DNA of 64,000 bases from positions 83,638-147,637 of the forward strand of contig CAVQKH010000040.1 of NCBI GenBank assembly GCA_963712995.1, given 5' to 3'. This document shows, piece after piece, positions 51,623-60,050 of the stretch. The translations under genes and the position numbers were made by a program. The notes beneath the pieces are model-generated. The model worked only from the letters and a program-made list of their open reading frames with translations. It was not told the origin of the DNA and did not search any database. The stretch comes from GCA-003244245 sp963712995 (lineage in GTDB: Bacteria; Actinomycetota; Actinomycetes; Mycobacteriales; Pseudonocardiaceae). The stretch's first letter is position 1; each line of letters begins with the position of its first letter.

Positions 51623-52514
51623 ATGACCGAGGCCAGCCCGACGACGGGCTCGACCGTGCCTCGCCGGCAACTCGGCCGATATCTGCGGGACCTGCGCAAC
51701 CGAGCGCGGCTCACCGTGCGCGCGGCAGGGGCACATCTGGAGTGGTCCGAGGCCAAGATCTGGCGCATCGAGACCGGCCAGACCCCCCTGCGCAGCCTCG
51801 ACGTGGAGGCCATGTGCAAGATCTACGGCGCGTCGCCGGAGACCACCGACGGCCTCATGGGCCTGGCCAGGGAGACCAAGGCCCGCGGCTGGTGGCACTC
51901 CTACGGCGACGTCATCCCCGAGTACTTCGACGTCTACATCGGATTGGAGGAAGCCGCAGCCACACTTCAGCTCGTACCAGTCCGAGCTGGTTCCCGGCCT
52001 GCTGCAGACCGAGGACTACGCCCGTGCCGTGATCAGCGCCGACTACCCCGGCATGGACGACGCCCAGATCGAGCAGCGCGTCCGCGTCCGCATCGCCCGG
52101 CAAGCACTGCTCACCAGAGTCACCAACCCGCCGGTGCTGCAGGTGGCGCTCAACGAGGCCATCCTGCATCGCCCGATCGGGGGCTACGACGTGATGGCCC
52201 GCCAACTGGAGCGGCTCGCGGCAGCGGGCGGGCTGCCCACCGTGTCGCTCCGGGTGGTGCCGTACGGCGCCGGACTGCACCGGGGCGTCATGTCCGGGCC
52301 GTTCGTGATCCTGCGGTTCCCGCTGCACAGCAACGGCCAGGAAACCGAGCCACCCGTCGTGTACGCCGAGAGCTTGACCGGAGCGCTGTACCTGGACAAG
52401 CCCCGCGAGCTCGATCGCTACGACACCACATTCACCAACATCTGGGAGACGTCTCTGGACGAGCGGGCCTCCCAGGAACTGATCACTCACATGACAAGGG
52501 AGCTAGGAACGTGA
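51623..52514 (+). pseudogene. XRE–DUF5753 regulator with one frameshift
   Basis: The first frame encodes the helix-turn-helix (LGRYLRDLRNRARLTVRAAG, EWSEAKIWRIETGQTPLR) and the start of DUF5753 (FDVYIGLEEAAA). At about 51960 the frame slips; the rest continues in another frame: HFSSYQSELVPGLLQTEDYA, AILHRPIGGYDVMARQLERL, VSLRVVPYGAGLHRGVMSGP, VVYAESLTGALYLDK and ELITHMTRELGT. The length (892 bases) fits a single one-base change. It may be a sequencing error, since the remainder is well conserved. GTGA overlap with DUF397 copy 1. Confidence 0.8.
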
Positions 52515-52712
52515 GCACCACCGACCTGTCCAGCGCCACCTGGCGCAAGAGCAGCCGCAGCAACGGCCAAGCAGAGCTGCGTGGAGGTCGCCGACCTCGA
52601 CGGCGGGCACCGCGCGGTGCGGGACTCCAAGAACCCCACCGGCCCCGCCCTGCTCGTCACCCCCACCCAGTGGGCCCGCTTCACCACCGCCGTCCGCACC
52701 GACAACCTCTGA
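52511..52712 (+). pseudogene. DUF397 gene, copy 1, one-base insertion
   Basis: It starts VSTTDLSSATWRKSSRSNGQ. In place of AACTGCGTGG (copy 2) it has AGAGCTGCGTGG, one base longer, so the frame is lost after about 21 residues. Restored, it continues CVEVADLDGGHRAVRDSKNP, TGPALLVTPTQWARFTTAVR. Its length of 202 bases against 201 for copy 2 confirms one extra base. Confidence 0.85.
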
Positions 52713-52723
52713 CCCAGCCGAGT

Positions 52724-52788
52724 TTGATCGCTGTTTGTGTGTCGAAAGCGACAGAATTTGTCGTTTTTCGCACACAAACAGCGATCAA
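52724..52788. repeat. 65-nt near-perfect hairpin between the DUF397 copies
   Basis: TTGATCGCTGTTTGTGTG (52724–52741) pairs perfectly with 52771–52788. The inner 29 bases pair further (CGAAA with TTTCG, CGACA with TGTCG), leaving a GAATT loop. It is present after copy 1 only and is clearly AT-richer than its surroundings. It could be a terminator or a small inserted palindromic element. Confidence 0.75.
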
Positions 52789-52925
52789 GCTACAAGGACA
52801 CCGGCTCAGCGGGGTAATCGGCACCCGAATAACCCCGTTGAATGCACTCACCGGGCAGGTCGCTGGTGCGTCATCATGGGGACTGACCAGGAACTGATCA
52901 CTCACATGACAAGGGAGCTAGGAAC

Positions 52926-53126
52926 GTGAGCACCACCGACCCGTCCAGCGCCACCTGGCGCAAGAGCACCCGCAGCAACGGCCAAGCAAACTGCGTGGAG
53001 GTCGCCGACCTCCACGGCGGACACCGCGCCGTGCGGGACTCCAAGAACCCCACCGGCCCCGCCCTGCTCATCACCCCCACCCAGTGGACCACCTTCACCA
53101 CCGCCCTGCGCACCGGCACCCTCTGA
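52926..53126 (+). CDS. DUF397 protein, copy 2
   Basis: 66 residues from GTG 52926. Intact DUF397: SSATWRKSTRSNGQANCVEV, ADLHGGHRAVRDSKNPTGPA and LLITPTQWTTFTTALRTGTL. Partner-type protein of XRE–DUF5753 regulators. The last gene before the RiPP precursor; an imperfect inverted repeat (about 53137–53194, GCATTCAGCGGGCTCA with TTGAGCCCACTGAATGC) lies after it and probably terminates transcription. Confidence 0.88.
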   Translation: MSTTDPSSATWRKSTRSNGQANCVEVADLHGGHRAVRDSKNPTGPALLITPTQWTTFTTALRTGTL

Positions 53127-53222
53127 CCTGACCCGCATTCAGCGGGCTCAGCGGGGCAAACGGCACCCGAATAACCCCTTGAGCCCACTGAATGCGCCTT
53201 GCGCACATGATGGAGACTGATC

Positions 53223-53564
53223 ATGACGGTGAACCCGCCCCGGCTCGACGCTGAACGCATCACGGAAATCGGTGCCGAGAAAGAGAGTGGCCGATGGACC
53301 GACGATCCGTTGATGCCGGCAGCTCGGCGGTTTCCGCGTGACGCGTGGCCGCCGGCGAGAAGCGATGAGCCGCCTAGCGACTCGCGACCGTTTATCTTGC
53401 GTGGGGCTCGGCAGCTTGAGCCGGTAGTCGTTGGCAAGCACCGGACCACACCACACCGGACACCGCATACCGATCCCACGACCAGTGACGGTTCGGGAGG
53501 ACAGGACGACGAGGACGCTCTGTCGGCGACGGTGCCCGACACCTGGTACGAGCAGGACGACTGA
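53223..53564 (+). CDS. Putative graspetide (ATP-grasp-modified RiPP) precursor
   Basis: 113 residues, rich in Asp, Glu, Thr and Pro. An RPFILRGARQLEPVV segment (55–69) resembles the leader motif of actinobacterial ATP-grasp target peptides. It is followed by a Thr-rich stretch (TTPHRTPHTDPTTSDGSGG, 75–93) and an acidic end (QDDEDALSATVPDTWYEQDD). Thr or Ser hydroxyls and Asp/Glu carboxylates are what ATP-grasp ligases join into ester macrocycles. Asp89–Gly90 is a chemically favourable aspartimide site for the PIMT-like methyltransferase. It lies 15 bases before the ATP-grasp gene. About 50 residues precede the leader-like motif, which is long for the family. Confidence 0.7.
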   Translation: MTVNPPRLDAERITEIGAEKESGRWTDDPLMPAARRFPRDAWPPARSDEPPSDSRPFILRGARQLEPVVVGKHRTTPHRTPHTDPTTSDGSGGQDDEDALSATVPDTWYEQDD

Positions 53565-53579
53565 GAGGACTGCTGGCCG

Positions 53580-54539
53580 GTGTCGCGAGTGTTGATCGTC
53601 AGCAGCGGTCGTGACTGGTCGGCCAGGCAGGTCGCCCACCATCTTCAAGCGCGGGGTAGCGCATACTCGTGGCTCGATCCGGCGGAGTTCCCTCGGCGGG
53701 TACGGCTCACCGCACGACTCGATCAGGGCTGGTACGGCGAAGTCGAGACACCAGACGGGATCTTCTGCTGGGAAGAGATTGCCGCGGTGTTCTACCGGCG
53801 TCCGCGAGATTTCAACATGCCCAGCACAATGTCCGGACCGGAGCTGCGTTTCGCCCGCGCGCAGGCAAGGGTCGGGTTGGGCGGAGTACTGGCCAGCATG
53901 CCGGTGACGTGGATCAATCACCCGTCAGCATCAGCTGATTGCGAATATAAACCGCGGCAACTACACCTTGCCCGAACGGTCGGGTTGCGGGTACCGGCCA
54001 CCTTGGTCACCAACGTTGCCGATGAGGTGCGTCGGTTCGCGGCGGAACAGGGCGACATCATTATCAAGCCCCTGGCAGAGCCGATCATCGCTGAAGCCGG
54101 CTCACAGAAGGCGATCTGGACAAGACGAGTCATGACGGCAGAGCTAACCGACTTGGCCGGTCTCGAAGTGACTGCACATTTGTTCCAGAAGTGGATTCCG
54201 AAGGCATACGAGGTCCGCTTGACCGTCGTGGGAAAACGTCACTTCGCCGTTGCTATCCACGCACATTCCGCCATCACACGCGTGGACTGGCGCACTGACT
54301 ACGATACATTGACCTACGAGGTGATAGATTGTCCCAGCGACGTCACTGAACAGGCTCGCCTCTTCCTTTCTGCGGCAGGTCTCGTATACGGGGCGTTCGA
54401 TTTCGTCGTCACTGCCGATACCGAGGAGCATGTATTCTTGGAGTGCAATGCGGCGGGGCAGTGGGGCTGGCTTACCGAGGAATGTGGGCTCCCAATAGCC
54501 GAAGCGATCGCTGATGAACTGACCGGAGACGGCCAGTGA
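53580..54539 (+). CDS. ATP-grasp graspetide maturase (SAV_5884-like)
   Basis: 319 residues. MSRVLIVSSGRDWSARQVAH and YSWLDPAEFPRRVRLTARLD form the N-terminal domain typical of MvdD/SAV_5884-like maturases. The ATP-grasp part shows GDIIIKPLAEPIIAE, LFQKWIPKAYEVRLTVVGKR, WRTDYDTLTYEVIDCP, YGAFDFVVTADTEEHVFLEC and NAAGQWGWLTE (metal and ATP ligands in the LECN segment). Expected to form ω-ester or ω-amide cross-links in the precursor upstream. GTG start at 53580; GTGA overlap with the methyltransferase. Confidence 0.88.
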   Translation: MSRVLIVSSGRDWSARQVAHHLQARGSAYSWLDPAEFPRRVRLTARLDQGWYGEVETPDGIFCWEEIAAVFYRRPRDFNMPSTMSGPELRFARAQARVGLGGVLASMPVTWINHPSASADCEYKPRQLHLARTVGLRVPATLVTNVADEVRRFAAEQGDIIIKPLAEPIIAEAGSQKAIWTRRVMTAELTDLAGLEVTAHLFQKWIPKAYEVRLTVVGKRHFAVAIHAHSAITRVDWRTDYDTLTYEVIDCPSDVTEQARLFLSAAGLVYGAFDFVVTADTEEHVFLECNAAGQWGWLTEECGLPIAEAIADELTGDGQ

Positions 54540-55645
54540 CCAATTGGAAGCCACTGGTCACCGCTATGACCGGCAAACTCATGGGTACCGGAGAGCTAAC
54601 CGACCCAGCCTGGCAACGAGCGTTCACCGAAACCCCGCGGCACGTATTCGTTCCCGATCACAGCCCGGTCGAGGCCTACTCCCCGAGTTCGCTGATCACC
54701 CAATGGCGAACCGCTGATGAGCTGGGGAACAAGCGCCCCACCTCCTCAATCAGCGCACCGGCCGCAGTCGCTGTCATGCTCGAACGGCTCGCCGTGCAGA
54801 ATCACCACCGAGTTCTGGAGATCGGCACCGGAACCGGCTACAACGCAGCACTACTGTGCCACCGGCTCGGCGCGGCGAACGTCTACTCCAACGACATCGA
54901 TCCCGCATTGGTCGACCGAGCTGGGATTGCGCTCGACAGTCTCGGTTACCGACCCACCCTAGTCACCGCCGATGGCTACCAGGGGCTCGCCGACGGCGCA
55001 CCGTACGACCGTATCCTGGCCACCTGCGCGATCACCCACGTCCCACCCGAGTGGATACGACAACTCGCCGATGACGGCCGTATCGTCGCGCCCATCGCCG
55101 GCAACTCAGCCAAGCCCCTCCTCATTCTGGACAAAACAGCGTCAGATGAGATGATCGGACACTTCGACAACAATGCCGTGGGATTCATGCCACTACGCCA
55201 CAATCTGCACAGCCCACTCGGTCCCGGTGACACGGCCAGCTCCACTGCGTCCGGCATGGCCCACGACGGCACCACGACAACGGATCCTCGCCGGATTCAC
55301 AAAGCCGACCCAGGCCTGGCCCTGTTCTGCCAACTCCACATACCCAGCTTGCAGCTGGGTTACGACACGGACTCCGCAGATCCCACCCGGGTAACGAGGA
55401 TCATCGCTCACACCGCCGATGCCATCGCCACCGTCTGCTGTCATCCCGAGAACGGCAGATGGCCCGTCACTCAACGGGGATCACACCGCATCTGGGACAC
55501 CATCGAGACAGCCGTGGCGTTATGGGACCACCTCCACCATCCCCATATCTCCCGATTCGGAGTCTCCGCCCTCGACGACATCACCCGACAATACGTCTGG
55601 CTCGACGACCCTGACGGGCCCTACTCCTGGCCCATGCCACTGTGA
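54536..55645 (+). CDS. PIMT-like O-methyltransferase of the graspetide cluster
   Basis: 369 residues. The N-terminal two-thirds follow protein-L-isoaspartate O-methyltransferase: RHVFVPDHSPVEAYSPSSLI, TSSISAPAAVAVMLERL, LEIGTGTGYNAALLCHRLG (SAM site), DGYQGLADGAPYDRILATCA and VPPEWIRQLADDGRIVAPI. The C-terminal extension (from about 225) is specific to the RiPP-associated type. In known graspetides such as fuscimiditide the homologue methylates an Asp of the cross-linked peptide, which then closes to an aspartimide. Translationally coupled to the maturase. Confidence 0.88.
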   Translation: MTNWKPLVTAMTGKLMGTGELTDPAWQRAFTETPRHVFVPDHSPVEAYSPSSLITQWRTADELGNKRPTSSISAPAAVAVMLERLAVQNHHRVLEIGTGTGYNAALLCHRLGAANVYSNDIDPALVDRAGIALDSLGYRPTLVTADGYQGLADGAPYDRILATCAITHVPPEWIRQLADDGRIVAPIAGNSAKPLLILDKTASDEMIGHFDNNAVGFMPLRHNLHSPLGPGDTASSTASGMAHDGTTTTDPRRIHKADPGLALFCQLHIPSLQLGYDTDSADPTRVTRIIAHTADAIATVCCHPENGRWPVTQRGSHRIWDTIETAVALWDHLHHPHISRFGVSALDDITRQYVWLDDPDGPYSWPMPL

Positions 55646-55662
55646 CGCCGAGCCGCCCCCCG

Positions 55663-55707
55663 TGGGCCACCTTCACCACCGACCTCCGCATCAGTAACTT
55701 CGCCTGA
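55663..55707 (+). pseudogene. 3' remnant of a further DUF397 gene
   Basis: After the methyltransferase stop, one frame reads WATFTTDLRISNFA and stop. This lines up with the DUF397 ends WARFTTAVRTDNL and WTTFTTALRTGTL of copies 1 and 2, and the DNA around it (CGTGGGCCACCTTCACCACC) is clearly related. The rest of that gene is missing. The RiPP cluster is thus bordered by DUF397 sequence on both sides. Confidence 0.7.
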
Positions 55708-55857
55708 CCTGTCCATTCAGGAAGCAGGTGTCTTGCGCTGTGCCGGAGCGTCGGTGATCGTCTATGGGCCTGCGTGGAGTCAACGGTGAGCAGTTCACTA
55801 CGGTAGGTCGAAAGTCGTCCAACACGCTCACGTGACATGTTAGGAGAAGTATCGATC

Positions 55858-56601
55858 ATGACAAGGGTTCTCATGCTGCATGGCTGGGACTGGGAGAAGT
55901 ATCCGGTATTTAAACCCGAAGATCAGTGGCAAAACCGGCAAGAGCTGATAGCGAAGCTACGGGAGCGTTACGATATTCATCATCCCAGCTTACCTGGCTT
56001 TGGTTGTGAAGACGCCCATCGCACAGGGTCGTGGACTCTCGACGACTACGCCGACTGGCTACAGGAACAGATCGTTGACCGGCGCTACTCTGCGGTTATC
56101 GGCTACTCCTTCGGGTGTGCCGTGGCGACGCACTGGCAGTACCTTCATCGAAATTCTTCAGTATCACTGGCACTTCTGTCTCCCGCGATCGCCAGATCTT
56201 ATGGAAAACCGCCGAACAAGGCTCTTACCACCCTCGCCGGCATGTTGAAAATTCTCCGGATGAACCGATTGATTTACTTCCTGCGGAAACTGTACTTGAC
56301 TCGCGTGACCAAGAATCCTCACGTGATACATGGAACGCCGTTCTTGCAGGCAACATACTCTAACATTGTTTCAGTAGACCTTTCCGATGAACTTGCTGCG
56401 TTGATCGAGGCCGATTTTCCGATCACTTGCCTATTTGGCGGTGACGACACAGCTACACCACCGGAGATTTTATTTTCTCGCGCTCCTGCGGCACGGTCGT
56501 TATCGCTCGTCATCCCGGACGGTACTCACGACATCGGTGGTACCCATCCCGAAAAGATAGTGAAGCATATCGTCGATTTCCTGAATCCGCTGAAGGTATA
56601 G
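55858..56601 (+). CDS. α/β-Hydrolase paired with a Mur-ligase-like protein
   Basis: 247 residues from ATG 55858 with AGGAGAAG upstream. Oxyanion region MTRVLMLHGWDWEKYPVF, nucleophile elbow GYSFGCAV (Ser), Asp in FGGDDTATPP, and His in PDGTHDIGGTHPEKIVKHI, a complete catalytic triad. HHPSLPGFG is typical of small serine hydrolases. GC content is clearly lower than in the surrounding genes. Two bases separate it from the next gene, so they form an operon. The substrate could be the ester- or amide-linked product of neighbouring ligases, which is inference. Confidence 0.82.
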   Translation: MTRVLMLHGWDWEKYPVFKPEDQWQNRQELIAKLRERYDIHHPSLPGFGCEDAHRTGSWTLDDYADWLQEQIVDRRYSAVIGYSFGCAVATHWQYLHRNSSVSLALLSPAIARSYGKPPNKALTTLAGMLKILRMNRLIYFLRKLYLTRVTKNPHVIHGTPFLQATYSNIVSVDLSDELAALIEADFPITCLFGGDDTATPPEILFSRAPAARSLSLVIPDGTHDIGGTHPEKIVKHIVDFLNPLKV

Positions 56602-56603
56602 CG

Positions 56604-57926
56604 GTGAAAATTACCGCCGGTGACATTCTATCGGTAGAACCTTCGGCTGAAATTCGCTGCACAGAACGAGAATTCGATTATGTGGATGTGGTTGATTTTT
56701 CAACCAAGCCTGGTATCGCTTCGGATTCGAGGATTCTGTGGTGCGTTACGAAATCCACGACAGAGGAAGATCTGTCTTGGTATGGTGTCGAATTCGACAG
56801 GTCTGCGAAGGTGGGTGAGGTAAGCTCGAAGCATCGAAATTGGGTGGTACTCACCGAGAGTACCCTGGTCGCGGAGTCAGCTGGTAACCGATGTATCCTC
56901 GTTCCAGACGTGGTGAGATTTTTGAAGCGATTACATTTCCATGTAATTGGCATGGCGGCGCCCGTTGTCTTGGGTGTCACTGGATCCGTTGGCAAGACAA
57001 CGTGTGTCGCTCTTCTCGAAGATGTCTTTTCGCGGTACGGAAGGACTCTGCGAGTTTACGCGAAAAGAATCACGCCGCTGAGTTTGTTCGAGATAGTGAT
57101 AAACCAGCTGGAGCGGGACCATCGATACATCGTCATGGAGTATGCGATGTTCCACGAGTGGCACATCGCAGAATTAACAAGCCTGCTCGAGCCCACGGTC
57201 GGGATTCTGCTCAACATCAGCACTGAGCATCTAGGGGTTGATGGTCTTCACAATACTCGGGACATCTTCATGTCGAAGAAGAGACTCCTCGAGCGAGCAC
57301 GGTATTCATTTGTCGAGCAAGAGACGGCGCGTCGGTTCAAAGAACACCTATCGGGAACCTCGGTGTTCGATTGGCACGACTTCGTCTCGCCGTACGGATT
57401 CAACGTTGAGCCATTTTTGAAGTCGCGTTTGCAGTATATCCAGATCGGGGCAGCGCTGTCAGCTAAAGAGTCCTTGATTGGCGCGGTGACTGCCGCTGAC
57501 ATCGCTACAATAAACAGGTTCGAGCCAAAAGAGAATCGTTTGCGAAAGATCCAGTGCAGACGTCATCTGATCTTTTTTGATGGCGAAGTGACAGCACCGG
57601 CCAGGCTGAACGCTTTGGGTGACACGATGTACTCACCACAAATCCTGGCGGTCCATGCAGTCGCGGATCATGAATACTATGACCAGGATATGACATTCCA
57701 GGCCGATTGTCTACGCTCGGCCTTGCAACAATTCGACTCTGTCTACGTGTCTCGAACCGTGGATGAGCGCTTTCTTTTGTTCGCTGAGCATTGTGCATCC
57801 GATGCCACATCGGTGGTGCTGTATGAGGACCAGATCCCCAACCTTGCCGGCGTGACACTGTTCGTCCACTGGGGAGCCTACTGGCGAACACATGATGACG
57901 AATCAGCTATTGTCGACGTATTCTAA
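56604..57926 (+). CDS. Mur-ligase-like ATP-dependent ligase
   Basis: 440 residues from GTG 56604. The N-terminal domain is unlike canonical MurE/F. The central ATPase has VVLGVTGSVGKTTCVALLED (P-loop GSVGKTT), YIVMEYAMFHEWHIAEL (the Glu of Mur ligases) and PTVGILLNISTEHLGVDGLH (catalytic His) with IFMSKKRLLE. The C-terminal domain contains LIFFDGEVTAPARLNAL and ILAVHAVADHEYYDQD, in place of the usual DxYAHNPxS motif. It most resembles the MurF/CapB group that joins an amino acid or peptide to a carboxylate. Lower GC than average. Not a housekeeping Mur gene by position or sequence. Confidence 0.75.
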   Translation: MKITAGDILSVEPSAEIRCTEREFDYVDVVDFSTKPGIASDSRILWCVTKSTTEEDLSWYGVEFDRSAKVGEVSSKHRNWVVLTESTLVAESAGNRCILVPDVVRFLKRLHFHVIGMAAPVVLGVTGSVGKTTCVALLEDVFSRYGRTLRVYAKRITPLSLFEIVINQLERDHRYIVMEYAMFHEWHIAELTSLLEPTVGILLNISTEHLGVDGLHNTRDIFMSKKRLLERARYSFVEQETARRFKEHLSGTSVFDWHDFVSPYGFNVEPFLKSRLQYIQIGAALSAKESLIGAVTAADIATINRFEPKENRLRKIQCRRHLIFFDGEVTAPARLNALGDTMYSPQILAVHAVADHEYYDQDMTFQADCLRSALQQFDSVYVSRTVDERFLLFAEHCASDATSVVLYEDQIPNLAGVTLFVHWGAYWRTHDDESAIVDVF

Positions 57927-57971
57927 CTGCTGCCCCTGCTGGGCACCTCAACGGTGCCGGTCAGCTGCCGG

Positions 57972-59204
57972 TTAGCGGGGCTCGCAGGGTAGGAGGCCGG
58001 CGTCGCTTTTCGCCTCCAGGATCCGGCGTTGCGAGTCGGTGACGCGCGCGGCGAACTCAGGGTCGTCGGTGGCAGCAGAGAGCACAGCATCGATCATCGG
58101 GCCAAGGGTGGCCGGGTCAGCGGTCAGCACGACGTCTCCGCCCGCAGCAAGGAACCGCACCGCTCGTTGTCCGGGCGCGACGGCGCTGACCTGCACAGCG
58201 CGGCCCAGGTCATCGGACACGATCAACCCTCGGAAGCCGATCTGCTCCCGGACCATGCTGGTGACAACCGCCGGGGAGAACGCGGCGGCACGGCTCGCGT
58301 CGATCTTCGAATAGACCGCCGAGGACATCATCAACCAGGGCGTTCCCGCAACCGATGCGGTGGTGAACGGCAACAAGTCCGGATCGGTCGCCGTCGTGTG
58401 CCGATCCACCACGCCCGCGGAGAAATCCGTGTTGCCCCGCACCCGACCCAGACCGGGAAAATGCTTGACCGTGCTCACCACCCCTGCCTCACGCATGCCC
58501 CGAGCGAAGGCCAACACGTGGTCAGAGACCACCTGCGGGTCGGTGCCGAACGCCCGGTCATGCCGGCCGATCGCCGCGTTCTCGGCGCCCAGCGCGGGGG
58601 AGAGCACGTCTGCCACCGGTGCGAGATTGACGTTGACACCCGCGGCCCGCAGCTCACGTCCCCATCTGTTCGCGGCGGTCTGCAAAACCTCGGGTTTCCA
58701 GCCGCCCTGAACGGTGGCCGAGGGGATCCGCGAGAATCCGGGCCCGGACAGCACCTGGACCTGGCCGCCTTCCTGGTCGGTCGCGACGAACATCCCGATC
58801 CCGCCGTTCGCCCCTGCCGCACGTCGCTGGACCGCCGCGATGGTGCCAGCCGTGGCCTCGACACCCGCGGCGCTGCGGCCGGTCAGAAATACCCCACCAG
58901 GCGCGAGCCGCTCGATCGTCGATGCGAGCGGGTCGATTCCGGTCGCCGGCACCCCTAGCAGGAACAGCTGACCCACCCGGGCTCGTGGGCTCATCATGTC
59001 CAGGGTCGCCTGCGCGCAGGACACCGGCGGCGCAGCGGCGGGCTGCTCGGTGGGCAGCGGTGCGGGAGCCGGCGCGGCAGGGGCGGGTACGGCAGGGGCG
59101 GGGGCGGTCGGAGCGGGGGCGGCAGGAACCGGTAGCAGCGCCGCACAGGCGGTGGTGATCGCGCAGGCCACTGCCGCGCCAACGATCCGCAGTTGTCGGA
59201 GCAC
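57972..59204 (-). CDS. Secreted glycoside hydrolase family 3 (β-N-acetylhexosaminidase type)
   Basis: 410 residues. Signal sequence QLRIVGAAVACAITTACAAL, then a Pro/Ala repeat linker (about 25–60). The GH3 domain shows VGQLFLLGVPATGIDPLAST, FVATDQEGGQVQVLSGPGF, VNVNLAPVADVLSP, VSTVKHFPGLGRVRGNTDFS (KHFPG and the nearby catalytic residues) and GLIVSDDLGRAV (catalytic Asp in SDD). The KHFPGxG signature marks NagZ-like enzymes that trim N-acetylglucosamine from muropeptides. TTAC is a poor lipobox, so secretion rather than lipidation is more likely. Confidence 0.9.
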   Translation of the reverse strand: MLRQLRIVGAAVACAITTACAALLPVPAAPAPTAPAPAVPAPAAPAPAPLPTEQPAAAPPVSCAQATLDMMSPRARVGQLFLLGVPATGIDPLASTIERLAPGGVFLTGRSAAGVEATAGTIAAVQRRAAGANGGIGMFVATDQEGGQVQVLSGPGFSRIPSATVQGGWKPEVLQTAANRWGRELRAAGVNVNLAPVADVLSPALGAENAAIGRHDRAFGTDPQVVSDHVLAFARGMREAGVVSTVKHFPGLGRVRGNTDFSAGVVDRHTTATDPDLLPFTTASVAGTPWLMMSSAVYSKIDASRAAAFSPAVVTSMVREQIGFRGLIVSDDLGRAVQVSAVAPGQRAVRFLAAGGDVVLTADPATLGPMIDAVLSAATDDPEFAARVTDSQRRILEAKSDAGLLPCEPR

Positions 59205-59279
59205 CGGGGCGAGTGTAGGGCTCCGGCCAGATGCTCTCCCTGCCGGAGGGATTGGGCAACGCGGCCGCAGGTGTTCGGG

Positions 59280-59909
59280 TCAAGCGGGGCGCAGGCTGGG
59301 TTCGACGGTGTGGATGGTCACCGAGCCCAGTAACCGCTCCAGGGCGGCTTCGACGTCTTCTTTCCAGGTCAGCGCGGTGCGCAGTTCCAGGCGCAGCCGG
59401 GGCCAGCGGGGGTGTGCGTGCACGGTTTTGAACCCGACCTGTTGCAGGAACCCGGCGGGGACCACGCAGCTGGAGTCCTGGTTGGGAGAAGCGTCCCCGA
59501 AGGCCTCAATGGCCTTCACGCCGCGCCGGGTGAGGTCCTTCGCGACCGCCTGCACCAGCATCCGGCCCAGGCCACCACCACCGAACTCCGGCAGCACCTT
59601 CAACGCGGTGAGCAGGACCGCGTCGGCACTGACCGGCGAGGTGGGAAACGCCGAGGCCCGCGGCACCGCAGCCGGGGGAGCGTAGAGCACGTAACCGGCC
59701 GGCACGTCCCCGGACATCACGATCCGTCCACAGGAGCCCCACTCCAGCAACACGCCCGAGACCCAGGACTCCTTCTCCAGCTCGGTCTGCCCGAAATCCT
59801 CAGCCTGTTCCCGGATATGCGGAGAGAGCTCCCAGAAGACGCAACGCCGGCATCCCTTGGGCAACAGGTCGAGATTGTCCAAGGTGACGCCGACCACTCG
59901 ACGTGACAC
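59280..59909 (-). CDS. GNAT acetyltransferase (Rv3916c-like)
   Basis: 209 residues from GTG 59909. CRRCVFWELSPHIREQAEDF at the N-terminus, then GYVLYAPPAAVPRASAFPTS, LLTALKVLPEFGGGGLGRML (acetyl-CoA loop), and SSCVVPAGFLQQVGFKTVHA. In mycobacteria the homologue lies just before parB, as here apart from inserted genes. Substrate unknown. Confidence 0.88.
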   Translation of the reverse strand: MSRRVVGVTLDNLDLLPKGCRRCVFWELSPHIREQAEDFGQTELEKESWVSGVLLEWGSCGRIVMSGDVPAGYVLYAPPAAVPRASAFPTSPVSADAVLLTALKVLPEFGGGGLGRMLVQAVAKDLTRRGVKAIEAFGDASPNQDSSCVVPAGFLQQVGFKTVHAHPRWPRLRLELRTALTWKEDVEAALERLLGSVTIHTVEPSLRPA

Positions 59910-60050
59910 GGGGACCTCCCTGGCAATCCATCAGCGCTATAGCGCCTGGCGCAGCATATGCCGATGGCTGACAGGAGTGAAGGCGGTAGGGCCCGATCCG
60001 GGGCGGCTCTACACTCCCAGGGGACCTCAAACCGCAGCGAAGGCGCCGCC

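Larger units (their letters stand above)
52472..53126 (+). repeat. 415-bp-offset tandem duplication of DUF397 with flanking XRE tail
   Basis: The block starting CCAGGAACTGATCACTCACA occurs at 52472 and again at 52887. Each block carries the last codons of the XRE gene (ELITHMTRELGT), the GTGA junction and a complete DUF397 gene, followed by a similar GGCTCAGCGGGG…CACCCGAATAACCCC sequence (52803 and 53147). This is a direct duplication. Confidence 0.9.
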
